From: Limosilactobacillus antri DSM 16041
Lineage (GTDB): Bacteria; Bacillota; Bacilli; Lactobacillales; Lactobacillaceae
Assembly: GCF_000160835.1 (NCBI RefSeq)
Contig: NZ_GG700732.1
Location: 435,643-499,642 of the forward strand
Direction: 5' to 3'
Length of the DNA stretch: 64,000 nt
The translations under genes were made by a program, and so were the position numbers. Shown piece after piece: positions 1-7,695 of the stretch. Every line of letters starts with the position of its first letter. The first letter of the stretch is position 1. The notes under the pieces were generated by a model that had not been told where the DNA came from, made no database searches, and saw only the letters and a list, made by a program, of their open reading frames with translations.

Positions 1-41
1 GGGTTTACTTCCACCCATCCAGGATTTTGCGTTGTTAATAA

Positions 42-965
42 TTAGTAGTCGAATAATTCGGTCGACAAGTAGCGGTCCCCGCCGTCTGGGGCAACGGTGA
101 TGACCTTCTTGCCCTTGCCGAGCTTCTTGGCTACCTCAATCGCGCCCCGAATATTGGCGCCCGCGGAAATCCCGACGAGGATTCCCTCCTGGTGACCAAC
201 CTGACGGGCCATGGCGATTGCATCGTCACTCTTAACTTCCAGGACTCCATCGTAAATGTCAGTGTCCAGTACTTCTGGGATAAAGCCGGCGCTGATTCCC
301 TGAATCTTGTGCTTGCCACCCTTGCCCTCTTTTAGCAATGGCGACTCAGCCGGTTCCAGGGCGTATACCTGGGCCGCCGGGTTAGCACGCTTTAGTGCCC
401 GGCCCACCCCGGTTAAGGTGCCACCGGTGCCGACCCCGGCCACAAAAGCGTCCGGAGTTTCGTCACCAAAGGCCGCCAAGATTTCCTGACCGGTTGCCTG
501 CTCGTGAATCGCCGGGTTGGCGGGGTTCGCAAACTGCATCGGCATGAAGTAGCCCTTTTCCTTCACTAATTCTTCAGCCTTCGCAATCGCGCCCTTCATT
601 CCGTCGGCCCCTGGTGTCAGGATCAGTTCTGCGCCGTAGCCCTGCATTAACTTCCGCCGTTCCACGCTCATCGTTTCTGGCATGGTAATCACCAGGTGGT
701 AACCCTTCGCCGCGGCGACCATTGCCAGGCCCACCCCGGTGTTGCCCGAGGTTGGTTCAACAATCGTGCCGCCAGCTGACAGCTTCCCGGCTTTTTCCGC
801 CGCTTCAATCATGGCCAGGGCGATCCGGTCCTTGATCGAGCCAGCAGGATTAAAAAATTCAAGTTTAACGTACACGTCAGCGGCATCCTCTGGAACCACC
901 CGGTTTAACTTTACCACGGGAGTATTCCCGACTAGGTCAACGATTGAATTTACGATTTTCGTCAT
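42..965 (-). CDS. cysK: Cysteine synthase A (O-acetylserine sulfhydrylase)
   Basis: A 307-residue PLP enzyme of fold type II that makes cysteine from O-acetylserine and sulfide in the cytosol. The PLP lysine lies in the NPAGSIKDR motif (K45). The substrate loop TSGNTG is at 71-76 and the phosphate-binding GTGGT at 178-182, so the family's main motifs are all present and the length is normal. The start is fixed by AAAGGAG just upstream. It begins five bases after the stop of the metA-like gene and is the second gene of that operon, so it should share the promoter and cysteine leader at 1823-1950. A cystathionine beta-synthase-like role is possible for the family, but the length and motifs fit CysK better. 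Confidence 0.95.
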   Translation of the reverse strand: MTKIVNSIVDLVGNTPVVKLNRVVPEDAADVYVKLEFFNPAGSIKDRIALAMIEAAEKAGKLSAGGTIVEPTSGNTGVGLAMVAAAKGYHLVITMPETMSVERRKLMQGYGAELILTPGADGMKGAIAKAEELVKEKGYFMPMQFANPANPAIHEQATGQEILAAFGDETPDAFVAGVGTGGTLTGVGRALKRANPAAQVYALEPAESPLLKEGKGGKHKIQGISAGFIPEVLDTDIYDGVLEVKSDDAIAMARQVGHQEGILVGISAGANIRGAIEVAKKLGKGKKVITVAPDGGDRYLSTELFDY

Positions 966-970
966 TGTAA

Positions 971-1798
971 TTACTCCTTTACTAATTGACTAGCAGTGAC
1001 ATTTTCCGCAACCGACCGCAGCCAGTTGCCAAAGAAAGTTCGCTGGGTTCGCGCCCAGCTGAATTCCGGCCCCGTCATATGAAGCGGATCCCGGAAGTAG
1101 TTTTGCGGCTTCTTGTATTGGACGTCTGGGTGGGCATTGCGCTCCCGCTGGTACTCCTTTAGCAAGGCGTCCTGACCGTATTCCAGGTGTGAAAACAGGA
1201 AATACTGTTTCTGCTCCCGCGCCCGGAACGAAAACAGGCGCTGGTCCTTAGTAACCGCATTGATGACCAAGCGCGGATCCGCGGCAATCCTTGCAACGTC
1301 CATTTCTGCATAGCGGGCATGGGGCGCCAAGAAGCCATCTGGAAGCCCGGCCAGCAACGGATCTGGATAGCAACGGAAGTTGGGGAAGACCCCAAAGAGT
1401 TTCGCCGGCAACGGCCGTTTGGCAACCCCATAAAGGTAATTGGCCGCCGCCATTGCGCCCCAACAGATATATAGTTGGGGAACGTCCTGTTCAACCAAGC
1501 GGTCAATCAGCTGGTGAACTTCTTCCAGGTAGGTAATCTCTTCAAACGGCAGCTGCTCGACCGGCGCCCCAGTGATAATAAAGGCGTCGTAATCCGCCAC
1601 GTCCTGCACATCTAAGGGCCGCGAAATCTGCTGCACCAGGTCGGGTACTGGTCGCCCGGTGTAGTGGCTCCGCGGGTAAAAGAATTCCAGCTCAACCTGG
1701 TACGGGCCATTTTGCAAAACCTTAGCAAACCGCTCCTGGGTGTCGACCTTATCGTGCATTAGGTTTAGAACCCCGATCCGCAACGAAGGCTGATTCAT
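971..1798 (-). CDS. metA: Homoserine O-acyltransferase (MetA/HTS family), possibly a serine acetyltransferase
   Basis: A 275-residue protein of the homoserine trans-succinylase family, which transfers an acyl group from acyl-CoA to an amino-acid hydroxyl. The nucleophile cysteine is C112 in YICWGAMA. The His-Glu pair of the catalytic site is in SHLEYGQD (H203, E205). The RBS GTGAGGTG precedes the ATG. The gene is directly upstream of cysK in one transcript and preceded by a cysteine-codon leader peptide. That context suggests the product may feed CysK, that is, act as a serine O-acetyltransferase of the HTS fold rather than in methionine synthesis. This substrate assignment is inference; the family call is firm. 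Confidence 0.88.
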   Translation of the reverse strand: MNQPSLRIGVLNLMHDKVDTQERFAKVLQNGPYQVELEFFYPRSHYTGRPVPDLVQQISRPLDVQDVADYDAFIITGAPVEQLPFEEITYLEEVHQLIDRLVEQDVPQLYICWGAMAAANYLYGVAKRPLPAKLFGVFPNFRCYPDPLLAGLPDGFLAPHARYAEMDVARIAADPRLVINAVTKDQRLFSFRAREQKQYFLFSHLEYGQDALLKEYQRERNAHPDVQYKKPQNYFRDPLHMTGPEFSWARTQRTFFGNWLRSVAENVTASQLVKE

Positions 1799-1822
1799 TA
1801 AATCACCTCACTTACAATTAAT

Positions 1823-1918
1823 GCTATCGCTAATAAGCAAAATCAGCAGCAACAGCCAACCGTCAACTTCACAGCGAGTATCTCCTTACTAATCCCTTTG
1901 TGCTTATAAATAGTAAGG
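1823..1918 (-). promoter_or_regulatory. Structured 5' leader of the metA-cysK operon
   Basis: Two helices can be seen in the leader. Helix 1 pairs CCTTACTA (1918-1911) with TAGTAAGG (1891-1884), which covers much of the AAGGAG ribosome site of the leader peptide. Helix 2 pairs GCTGTTGC, which spans the Gly-Cys-Cys codons of the leader peptide (1856-1849), with GCGATAGC (1830-1823) further downstream, with two G-T wobbles. A ribosome waiting at the Cys codons would open helix 2. No Rho-independent terminator is visible, so the control would act on translation or RNA stability. The pairing is seen; the mechanism is inferred. Confidence 0.5.
1843..1872 (-). CDS. Cysteine-rich leader peptide (9 residues, ends Gly-Cys-Cys-Cys)
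   Basis: GTG AAG TTG ACG GTT GGC TGT TGC TGC TGA encodes MKLTVGCCC and stops. AAGGAG lies at 1887-1882, nine bases upstream of the GTG, which is an ideal spacing. It lies inside the transcribed leader of a cysteine-synthesis operon, about 44 bases before the metA start. Three cysteine codons directly before the stop are what a cysteine-sensing attenuation peptide should look like: low Cys-tRNA would stall the ribosome there. Polycysteine leader ORFs are established as cysteine-responsive attenuators in mycobacteria; I do not know of this one in lactobacilli. Sequence and RBS are seen; the regulatory role is inferred. Confidence 0.7.
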   Translation of the reverse strand: MKLTVGCCC

Positions 1919-1922
1919 ACAT

Positions 1923-1950
1923 TTTATACTCAATCAGCGTCAAATGTCAA
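1923..1950 (-). promoter_or_regulatory. Promoter of the metA-cysK operon
   Basis: Reading the minus strand, a perfect -35 TTGACA (1950-1945) and a -10 TATAAA (1928-1923) are separated by 16 bases. Transcription should start near 1916, giving a leader of about 118 nt before metA that contains the cysteine leader peptide. Confidence 0.75.
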
Positions 1951-1966
1951 CCAGGGTGCTCTGCGG

Positions 1967-2506
1967 CTAGGCAATTCCCTTCCCCAGGGTGTACGCCTCT
2001 TGAACGTGCTGGGCAAGTTTTTGCTCGTTCCATGAATCGGCCGCTAGGACACTCCCCACTGGCTGCCAGCGCATGTAATCCAGCAACTGCTTTAAGTACA
2101 GGTTGAGGGAAGCAAAGGCATCTTCCTGCCCGTAGCCGGAAACCAGTGTCACCGCCTGCTTGCCACCGTGCAATTCGTGATTATAACTGTAAAAGCGGTC
2201 GATAACGGCTTTCAACGCGGAATTGATCCCGTAGTAATAAAGCGAGCTGACTAACACCACGAGGTCAGCTTCCAGCAGCTTAGGCATGACTTCCCGCTTG
2301 ATGATGTCGTCAGGCTCGACCTCAATTTCCTGTCCCGGATGATTATCTTCCAGCTGGATCAGTGAAAATTCGTCAATTCGTCGACCAGCGTCAAAGCGGT
2401 AAACCTCATTGCCCGCCCCAATGGCACCCTTGACAAAGGCGTCCGCCAATTGTTCTGAGGTTCCCGGGTGGTGGGGACTTCCGGTTAGCACCACAATTTT
2501 CTTCAT
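1967..2506 (-). CDS. NAD(P)H-dependent FMN reductase / flavodoxin-like oxidoreductase
   Basis: A 179-residue protein of the NADPH-dependent FMN reductase fold. The phosphate-binding loop for FMN is TGSPHHPGTSEQLA near the N-terminus, and the second flavin contact is the SSLYYYGINSALKAVIDR segment near the middle. It probably reduces quinones, nitro compounds or disulfide-stress products in the cytosol; the substrate cannot be read from the sequence. It lies downstream of a tiny membrane peptide and an ArsR-type regulator on the same strand, so it may belong to a regulator-controlled redox unit. Confidence 0.8.
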   Translation of the reverse strand: MKKIVVLTGSPHHPGTSEQLADAFVKGAIGAGNEVYRFDAGRRIDEFSLIQLEDNHPGQEIEVEPDDIIKREVMPKLLEADLVVLVSSLYYYGINSALKAVIDRFYSYNHELHGGKQAVTLVSGYGQEDAFASLNLYLKQLLDYMRWQPVGSVLAADSWNEQKLAQHVQEAYTLGKGIA

Positions 2507-2561
2507 AAAAACGTCACTCCTTTGGACTAAATTATCATTCGTTTGGATCTACATAACGGCC

Positions 2562-2651
2562 CTAGCGTTTCTTTCGCGGTGTGCCCCCGGTCAGGACCAG
2601 CAGCAGCGCCGCCAGCACAGCTAACGCCACAATTTGACTTGCCAGCATCAT
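2562..2651 (-). CDS. Small hydrophobic membrane peptide, 29 residues, unknown
   Basis: The frame starts with two ATG codons, has a perfect GGAGG at 2660-2656 four to seven bases ahead, and stops at 2562. The product begins MMLASQIVALAV, continues with an uninterrupted hydrophobic stretch rich in Leu, Ala and Val to about residue 20, and ends with a basic tail TGGTPRKKR. One transmembrane helix with the positive end inside is expected. It lies between arsR and the FMN reductase gene on the same strand. I do not recognise a family. It could be a membrane-acting toxin-like peptide or a small subunit or regulator of a membrane process. Confidence 0.55.
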   Translation of the reverse strand: MMLASQIVALAVLAALLLVLTGGTPRKKR

Positions 2652-2699
2652 CCAACCTCCTTAGCATTTACATATCGCTATTTAACGATTTATACTCTT

Positions 2700-2730
2700 A
2701 AAAAGAAAAGAAGAACCACTACAATTCTTC
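2700..2730 (-). terminator. Terminator at the 3' end of arsR
   Basis: GAAGAA (2730-2725) pairs with TTCTTC (2715-2710), followed by a T-rich run on the minus strand. The left arm lies within the last codons of arsR. The stem is short, so read-through into the small peptide gene is likely. Confidence 0.45.
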
Positions 2731-3039
2731 TTTGATTAACGCACCCAGCTTTTGAATTGCCACCTCATTCCGACGGTAGAATGTCCACTTGCCATGACGT
2801 ACCGCAATCAGTAGGTCCGCCTCCACCAGCAGATTGAGGTATGACGAAACCGTCGACTGGGCCAGCCCCGACTGGTTGACCAGGTCACTAACGCAGACCC
2901 CCCCATAATCTTTGATTTCCTCGCTAATGGGTACACAGGTGGGCACGTGAATCTCATTTTCCGGGTCCTTGAGCCAGCGTAAAATTTCCAGACGCGTCTT
3001 ATTAGCCAGCGCCTTAAAGAGCTTTTCATTTAATTCCAT
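2719..3039 (-). CDS. ArsR-family winged-helix transcriptional regulator
   Basis: A 106-residue winged-helix repressor. The N-terminal ALANKTRLEILRWL segment is typical ArsR helix 1-2. The recognition helix is SGLAQSTVSSYLNLLVEADL and the wing AVRHGKWTFYR. Two cysteines lie just before and at the position of the classical ELCVCDL metal site, in VPTCVP and GGVCVSDL. A thiol-based metal or redox sensor is therefore possible, though the usual Cys-x-Cys pair is not complete. It lies upstream of the small membrane peptide and FMN reductase and probably controls them or itself. The promoter region is 3040-3104. Confidence 0.88.
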   Translation of the reverse strand: MELNEKLFKALANKTRLEILRWLKDPENEIHVPTCVPISEEIKDYGGVCVSDLVNQSGLAQSTVSSYLNLLVEADLLIAVRHGKWTFYRRNEVAIQKLGALIKEEL

Positions 3040-3104
3040 GCTTACATTATATCGTTGTTTTCCGATATGTCAATAGGATTTACTGACAAAAAATTAGTAG
3101 TTTG

Positions 3105-3929
3105 TTAAGCCAGCAAGAACTTCTTAGCCATCTGGAAGTAGTTCTTATATAATGCCGTGAACTTCCCGTGGTTGACGTTCTCCAACCATGGTTTCTGCCG
3201 CCCGCAGTAATGAAGGAGAACGGTATTTTTCATGACCCAGTCCAAGGTGTCAACCCCCATGGAAATCGTTTCATAAATCCGCAGGTTCCGTACGTCAAAA
3301 TTATACAGTTCATCCGGCACGGACTTAATGTGGTGGCCATAGAGGGCGTTGAGCACGTCCTGGTCCGGTAGCAGGAGAACATGGCTGCGAATGTAGTTAA
3401 AAATGTCGTTCGGCCGAACATGACTACGGATCTCGTCAAGGTTCATCAGCAGCACGCCCGAATTGTAGTAACCATCCGCGTCAAAATTTTGCAGGCGGAT
3501 CTTATTGATGACCTCGGTGGCGTTGGTCAAATTGGTATGGATTGCCGAGGCATAGAGGTAGCCATTCAGGTCGGTGCTATACAGTGGTCGCAAGTCGTTA
3601 ATGCAGAGGATGTCCGCGTCCAGGTAAAGGATGCGGTGCAGCTCCTGCGGCAAGTACAAGTGTGCCAAGAGCCGGTAGTATATGGTTAACGGGTAGCGGT
3701 CGGTCACCGGGGCATTCTGAAAAGCAGTATCCGGAATTGGCACCTCATGGTAGTGCATCCCCAGGCGCCGGCACCCGGCGGCTAATTGGGCCGAGTAATG
3801 AAAGTGGCCATTGGCGATGACGTAGACGTTAATTTCTTCGCCATCAAGACTTGAATTAAGCTTAATGGAGTACAGCGTTGTCAGCAGCTGCTGGTAAAAG
3901 CGGTCGTCAATTGAAAATAGTAAGTTCAT
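3105..3929 (-). CDS. Glycosyltransferase family 8 protein
   Basis: A 274-residue GT8 enzyme, which transfers sugar from UDP-glucose or UDP-galactose with retention of configuration. The start MNLLFSIDDRFYQQLLTTLYSI is the usual N-terminal Rossmann strand. The metal-binding DXD is in YLDADILCI, and the C-terminal HYCGRQKPW carries the conserved His-Gly-like motif of the family. The second half includes the PDQDVLNALY motif typical of the group. Such enzymes in lactobacilli decorate surface glycans or lipoteichoic acid; the acceptor is unknown. It is a single gene, with AGGAGA before the ATG. Confidence 0.88.
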   Translation of the reverse strand: MNLLFSIDDRFYQQLLTTLYSIKLNSSLDGEEINVYVIANGHFHYSAQLAAGCRRLGMHYHEVPIPDTAFQNAPVTDRYPLTIYYRLLAHLYLPQELHRILYLDADILCINDLRPLYSTDLNGYLYASAIHTNLTNATEVINKIRLQNFDADGYYNSGVLLMNLDEIRSHVRPNDIFNYIRSHVLLLPDQDVLNALYGHHIKSVPDELYNFDVRNLRIYETISMGVDTLDWVMKNTVLLHYCGRQKPWLENVNHGKFTALYKNYFQMAKKFLLA

Positions 3930-4074
3930 GGGTAACAGAGTCTCCTGTTGCTAATAATTAACTTAATTATCGCGCAAGCAGGGATTTTTTGTCCAATCTT
4001 AACCCGGGAGATGCGTGCAAATTCCCCCTCCCCCCGTATATAACTAATAACGGACAAAAGGGGGTACCAAGATA

Positions 4075-4905
4075 ATGACACGGGAGGAACAAATGCAATC
4101 GATTGCCGACAAGTGGGAACAGCTGACGATTGCCAATGACCAGATGTTTAGCATGGTGATGGAAAATGACGCAATTTGCCTAGAATTGCTCCGGCGGATT
4201 TTTCCGGAGCTAGTGATTGACCGCGTAGAACGAGCAACGGTTCAGAAACAAGTCAACGCACCACTGGATGCACGAACGGTTCGCTTCGACGTTTATATCC
4301 GGGACGATCAACGGCGGACGTACATTGTTGAAATGCAGGTTGCTAATCACGATAATTTACCCTACCGCCTCCGTTACTATTTAGAGCAGGCCGATCACAA
4401 CATTTTGGGGCCGGGTGACAGCTATGCCAAGTTGAAGGATTATCCGACCTACGTAATCTTTTTCTGTGACTTTGATTATTACCAGCAGAGTCGGGCTGAA
4501 TACCGTTTTGAATGGCGCTGTACCCAAGACCCACAGCTAACAGCTGGAACGGGCCAGCAACTAGTGGTTTTTAATGCCAAGGCGGCCAGCTTTCGTGATA
4601 ATATAGGGTTAGCAGGATTCCTTCAGCTGATGCACAATCAGGTGCGGGCTGGAGACCATTTAGTCGAACAGATTACAAACGAAATGACGCGTATTAAACA
4701 GGATCCCGGAAGGCGGCGATTATTTATGAAGTATGAAATGGATTTGATGGATGCACGAAGCGAAGGAAAACACCAGGCAATCGAACAAGCTGCTAAAATG
4801 CTGATCAACCTTGGCATGAATGATGACCAGGTTATCCAGAATCTCTGCTCAGCCTACCGCCTTTCAAAAGATGAGGCTGTTCAACTCCTCGAAAGTACCA
4901 ATTAA
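4075..4905 (+). CDS. Rpn-family recombination-promoting nuclease / PD-(D/E)XK transposase-like protein
   Basis: A 276-residue member of the PDDEXK nuclease family annotated as Rpn or transposase_31-like. The nuclease core is in RFDVYIRDDQRRTYIVEMQVAN, with the D and E-x-Q that bind metal at about residues 85-100. A C-terminal helical tail includes KMLINLGMNDDQVIQ, the repeat usual in these proteins. Rpn proteins promote RecA-independent recombination and some act in phage defence. There is no terminal inverted repeat or partner gene, so it stands alone rather than as an insertion sequence. RBS AAGGGGG precedes the start. It is followed by a terminator at 4921. Confidence 0.82.
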   Translation: MTREEQMQSIADKWEQLTIANDQMFSMVMENDAICLELLRRIFPELVIDRVERATVQKQVNAPLDARTVRFDVYIRDDQRRTYIVEMQVANHDNLPYRLRYYLEQADHNILGPGDSYAKLKDYPTYVIFFCDFDYYQQSRAEYRFEWRCTQDPQLTAGTGQQLVVFNAKAASFRDNIGLAGFLQLMHNQVRAGDHLVEQITNEMTRIKQDPGRRRLFMKYEMDLMDARSEGKHQAIEQAAKMLINLGMNDDQVIQNLCSAYRLSKDEAVQLLESTN

Positions 4906-4920
4906 GAAAGTCACAAGCAA

Positions 4921-4967
4921 AAAACGACAGGAAATGGTTAAGATTACCAAATCCTGCCGTTTATTTT
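4921..4967 (+). terminator. Rho-independent terminator after the Rpn-family gene
   Basis: AAACGACAGGA pairs with TCCTGCCGTTT across an 18-base loop and is followed by ATTTTT. The A-rich left flank means it can also work on the minus strand. Confidence 0.75.
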
Positions 4968-5034
4968 TACCGCCAGCTCCTACGTTAGAACATTAATATC
5001 CTTGCGGGACAGATGAGTTCCCTCCCACCTATTT

Positions 5035-5457
5035 TTATTTACCTAGCTGGTCGTAATATTCATCGTCAACCTTTTCCAGCCATTCACTAGTTCCCTTGGT
5101 AATCGCAATGTGGGAGAAACAGGAGTCCTTAGTGGCGCCATGCCAGTGCTTAACGCCTTCGTGAATTGCAACCACGTCACCGGGATGCAACTTCCGAGCG
5201 GGCTTGCCTTCTTCTTGGTACCAGCCCTCACCGGCAGTTACCAACAGAATTTGAAAGCCATCGTGGTGAATATGCCAGTCATTCCGGCATCCAGGTTCAA
5301 AGTTAACGTTGGCAACGTTAACGTCAATGTTGTCATCCGGTGCCACTAACCCGTTCAGGTAACTGTCACCGATAAAGTACTTCGCAAAGGCAACATTCTT
5401 TTCACCAAAGCCGAACAGGTCGTTCTTTACGGCCGCTTCATTTTTTGCCATTCCCAT
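5035..5457 (-). CDS. Cupin-domain protein
   Basis: A 140-residue single-domain cupin. Metal ligands are visible as HIHHDG near residue 57 for motif 1 and as the later His of GVKHWHG for motif 2, with HPGDVVAIHEG between them. The family includes small dioxygenases, isomerases and companions of carboxymuconolactone-decarboxylase proteins; the reaction is not predictable. It neighbours a flavodoxin gene and a divergent LysR regulator, an arrangement that suggests an inducible quinone or aromatic/oxidative stress unit under LysR control. Confidence 0.82.
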   Translation of the reverse strand: MGMAKNEAAVKNDLFGFGEKNVAFAKYFIGDSYLNGLVAPDDNIDVNVANVNFEPGCRNDWHIHHDGFQILLVTAGEGWYQEEGKPARKLHPGDVVAIHEGVKHWHGATKDSCFSHIAITKGTSEWLEKVDDEYYDQLGK

Positions 5458-5547
5458 CGCTCCTTGAAGTTCATTACCGCTAGTTTAAGCTGAACTTCGC
5501 ATAATGTAAAATACTCATTTTGACTGTGACTATATGCAAAAAGTGAA

Positions 5548-6030
5548 TTATAATTTCCGCAGCCAGGACATCAAATTGGCCTGGTCGTAGTGTGGCCGGC
5601 CGTGGGTCAAGACGTGGTAACCGGGACAAAGCCGCAGCTTTCCCGCGTGCGCCTGCCAATCTTGCTCGTAGTTACCAAGCTCTGACCAGCCGGTGCTAAA
5701 CGGTGCGACCTTGCCAGCAAAACCCTGCAACTGCTCAAGGGCCGCCAGTACCGGCGAAGAAAGCTGACCATCCCAGACCGGGCCGCCCACTAAAATCACG
5801 TCATAGTAGTTAAAGTCCGGCCACTGGTTAGCAAGCTTTGGCCACTGCCCCTGCCGTCGCTGCTGCCGGTAAACCCGATCGGTTTCCTTCATATCCGCGG
5901 GAAAATCGGTCGTAGGTTGAATCCGGAGAATATCAGCCCCCGTCAACTGGCGAATTTTGCTGGCTAGCCGCGCGGTGTTGCCAAACTGAGAATAATAAAG
6001 AATCAACGCTTCCTGCGCCATCTTGTGCAC
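5548..6030 (-). CDS. Flavodoxin-like FMN protein
   Basis: A 160-residue flavodoxin-fold protein. The FMN phosphate loop is LILYYSQFGNTARLASKI at the N-terminus. The flavin-stacking segment is VGGPVWDGQLSSP and the third loop FSTGWSELGNYEQDW. It is likely a small electron carrier or NAD(P)H-dependent quinone reductase. It is transcribed divergently from the lysR gene at 6077 with 46 bp between the two starts, a classical arrangement for a LysR target. Confidence 0.82.
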   Translation of the reverse strand: MHKMAQEALILYYSQFGNTARLASKIRQLTGADILRIQPTTDFPADMKETDRVYRQQRRQGQWPKLANQWPDFNYYDVILVGGPVWDGQLSSPVLAALEQLQGFAGKVAPFSTGWSELGNYEQDWQAHAGKLRLCPGYHVLTHGRPHYDQANLMSWLRKL

Positions 6031-6076
6031 CCCTTAATGCTATAATAATCATATTAACTTTACCTGGAGGAAAGAA

Positions 6077-6985
6077 ATGGATACGCGGGTCTTAAAATAC
6101 TTTTTAACCGTTGCTCACACCAATAATATCACGAAAGCAGCGGAACAGTTGCACATCACCCAGCCGACCTTATCCCGGCAAATCATGGACCTAGAACACG
6201 AACTCGCGGTCCCGCTCTTTGACCGCCGGCAGCACCGGATGCAGTTGACCAAGGCTGGAATCCTGTTCCAACAACGTGCCGCCACTATGCTCCAGCTGCT
6301 CGACCAGACCAAAGACGAGCTTCACCAGCAGGACCGGGAGCTGGTGGGCACCGTTAGCCTCGGTTGCGCCGTTTCCTCCGCTTCGGCCACCCTAATGAAA
6401 CTCGTCGTCCGTTTCCAGGCGGCCCACCCGGCAGTCCGCTTTAAGGTTTTCGACGGGGACGGCGATTTCCTGCGCCGTCAGGTCGATGAAGGAACCGCCG
6501 ACCTGGCCTGCCTGCTGGAACCGGTTGAGGCGGCCAAGTACAACTACCTGGTGCTGCCGCAAAAGGAACAGTGGGGCGTCATTATGCGCAGCGATGATCC
6601 GCTGGCCAGCCGGGAACGGATTACCAAGGAGGACCTCTACAAGCTCCCCCTGATCCTGCCCAACCGCAATATTATCCGTGATGAAGTCAGCGACGTCCTC
6701 CAGCTGGACCAAAACAAGCTGAACGTCAAGATCACCCATAACCTGCCGAGCAACGTCCTTGAACTCATTCGGACCGGCCACTATTATACGGTTACCATCA
6801 AGGGAGTCACCACGGTCCTGCAGGCGCCCGACATCCGTTTTATTCCCTTCTGGCCGGCAAAGGAAACCGGTCACGTGTTGGTTTGGCGAAAAAATAACGT
6901 CCTCGCCCCCGCCGCCGAAAAGTTCCTTCAATTCGTGGCGACTGAAAGCAACAAAAAAAGCCCCCACCAGGGAGGGCCGCATTAA
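6077..6985 (+). CDS. LysR-family transcriptional regulator
   Basis: A 302-residue LysR protein. Residues 1-60 form the winged helix, with the recognition helix in ITKAAEQLHITQPTLSRQIMDLE. The rest is a periplasmic-binding-type effector domain starting near VGTVSLGCAVS. It resembles the regulators placed next to flavodoxin genes in lactobacilli. The RBS TGGAGGAAAG lies six bases before ATG, and a TATAAT at 6041 is a likely -10. It faces the flavodoxin and cupin genes and probably controls them. Its last codons also hold the terminator of the opposite GNAT gene. Confidence 0.92.
   Translation: MDTRVLKYFLTVAHTNNITKAAEQLHITQPTLSRQIMDLEHELAVPLFDRRQHRMQLTKAGILFQQRAATMLQLLDQTKDELHQQDRELVGTVSLGCAVSSASATLMKLVVRFQAAHPAVRFKVFDGDGDFLRRQVDEGTADLACLLEPVEAAKYNYLVLPQKEQWGVIMRSDDPLASRERITKEDLYKLPLILPNRNIIRDEVSDVLQLDQNKLNVKITHNLPSNVLELIRTGHYYTVTIKGVTTVLQAPDIRFIPFWPAKETGHVLVWRKNNVLAPAAEKFLQFVATESNKKSPHQGGPH
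6953..6977 (-). terminator. Terminator of the GNAT gene, embedded in the lysR coding end
   Basis: On the minus strand GCCCTCC pairs with the GGGGGC arm, followed by CTTTTTTT. The hairpin lies entirely inside the last codons of lysR (the KKSPHQGGPH end), so one stretch of DNA serves as protein code on one strand and terminator on the other. Confidence 0.7.
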
Positions 6986-6988
6986 TCG

Positions 6989-7522
6989 CTATTGATCTTC
7001 TGAATGGGTCAATTGGGCGTAAACGTACAGGACTTCATCCGGCCGGTAGTAGCCGTACACTTCGCCGACCTTCTTGAAGCCGTGCTTGGTAATCAAGTGC
7101 TGCATCACCTTGTTGTCGATGTGGGTATCAATCCGGATGGTTTCAATGTCTTTCCGGTGTTCCTTAATGTAGTCAATAACCGCAACAAAGAGCTTGGAAG
7201 CATAGCCATGGCCGGCGTGACTGGAGTGAATCGCAACCCGGTGGAGGACAACATACTTATCGGTGTCAATCAGCCAATTGCCCTTCATATTAGCGTAAGA
7301 TTCATCCGGGCCATCAACAACGGCGATCGTACCGACCGTCATCCCATCCGCCGATTCCGCCAGGTATGCCCAGCCGTTCTCAATATCCTTTTTAACGACG
7401 TCCGGGTTCGGGTAATCACCCTGCCACTGATCAATTCCCTGTTCTGCCAGCTGGTTGCTGCCATCACGCAGGATCCCCATAATCTGGTCATAATCTTCCA
7501 TCGTGGCCTTCTTAAGTTTCAT
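6989..7522 (-). CDS. GNAT-family N-acetyltransferase
   Basis: A 177-residue single-domain acetyltransferase. The acetyl-CoA motif A is in HRVAIHSSHAGHGYASKLF, with the V-A-I strand and a degenerate Q/R-x-x-G-x-G/A loop. The C-terminal HGFKKVGEVYGYYRP segment is the usual motif B. It transfers acetyl from CoA to an unknown amine. It converges with lysR, three bases apart at the stops. Confidence 0.85.
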   Translation of the reverse strand: MKLKKATMEDYDQIMGILRDGSNQLAEQGIDQWQGDYPNPDVVKKDIENGWAYLAESADGMTVGTIAVVDGPDESYANMKGNWLIDTDKYVVLHRVAIHSSHAGHGYASKLFVAVIDYIKEHRKDIETIRIDTHIDNKVMQHLITKHGFKKVGEVYGYYRPDEVLYVYAQLTHSEDQ

Positions 7523-7695
7523 CGTTATCCTTCCCTTCTAAATTTTAATTGTTAACCGTTTTTCAGAATCAACCTAAAAAACTTTATCACACTCTTCCGT
7601 TTTTGCCAACTAAAAATAAAAGCGGCCGGTTTTGATTAGCTTTTCTTCAGCCATCAATGCTATCATAGCACTAAATCAGTAAAGAAGGTTTTATT

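Noticed and set aside
1799..1918. T-box or SAM riboswitch ahead of metA
   Set aside because: No T-box consensus, specifier stem or SAM-box elements, and the leader is only about 118 nt; the Cys leader peptide explains the region better.
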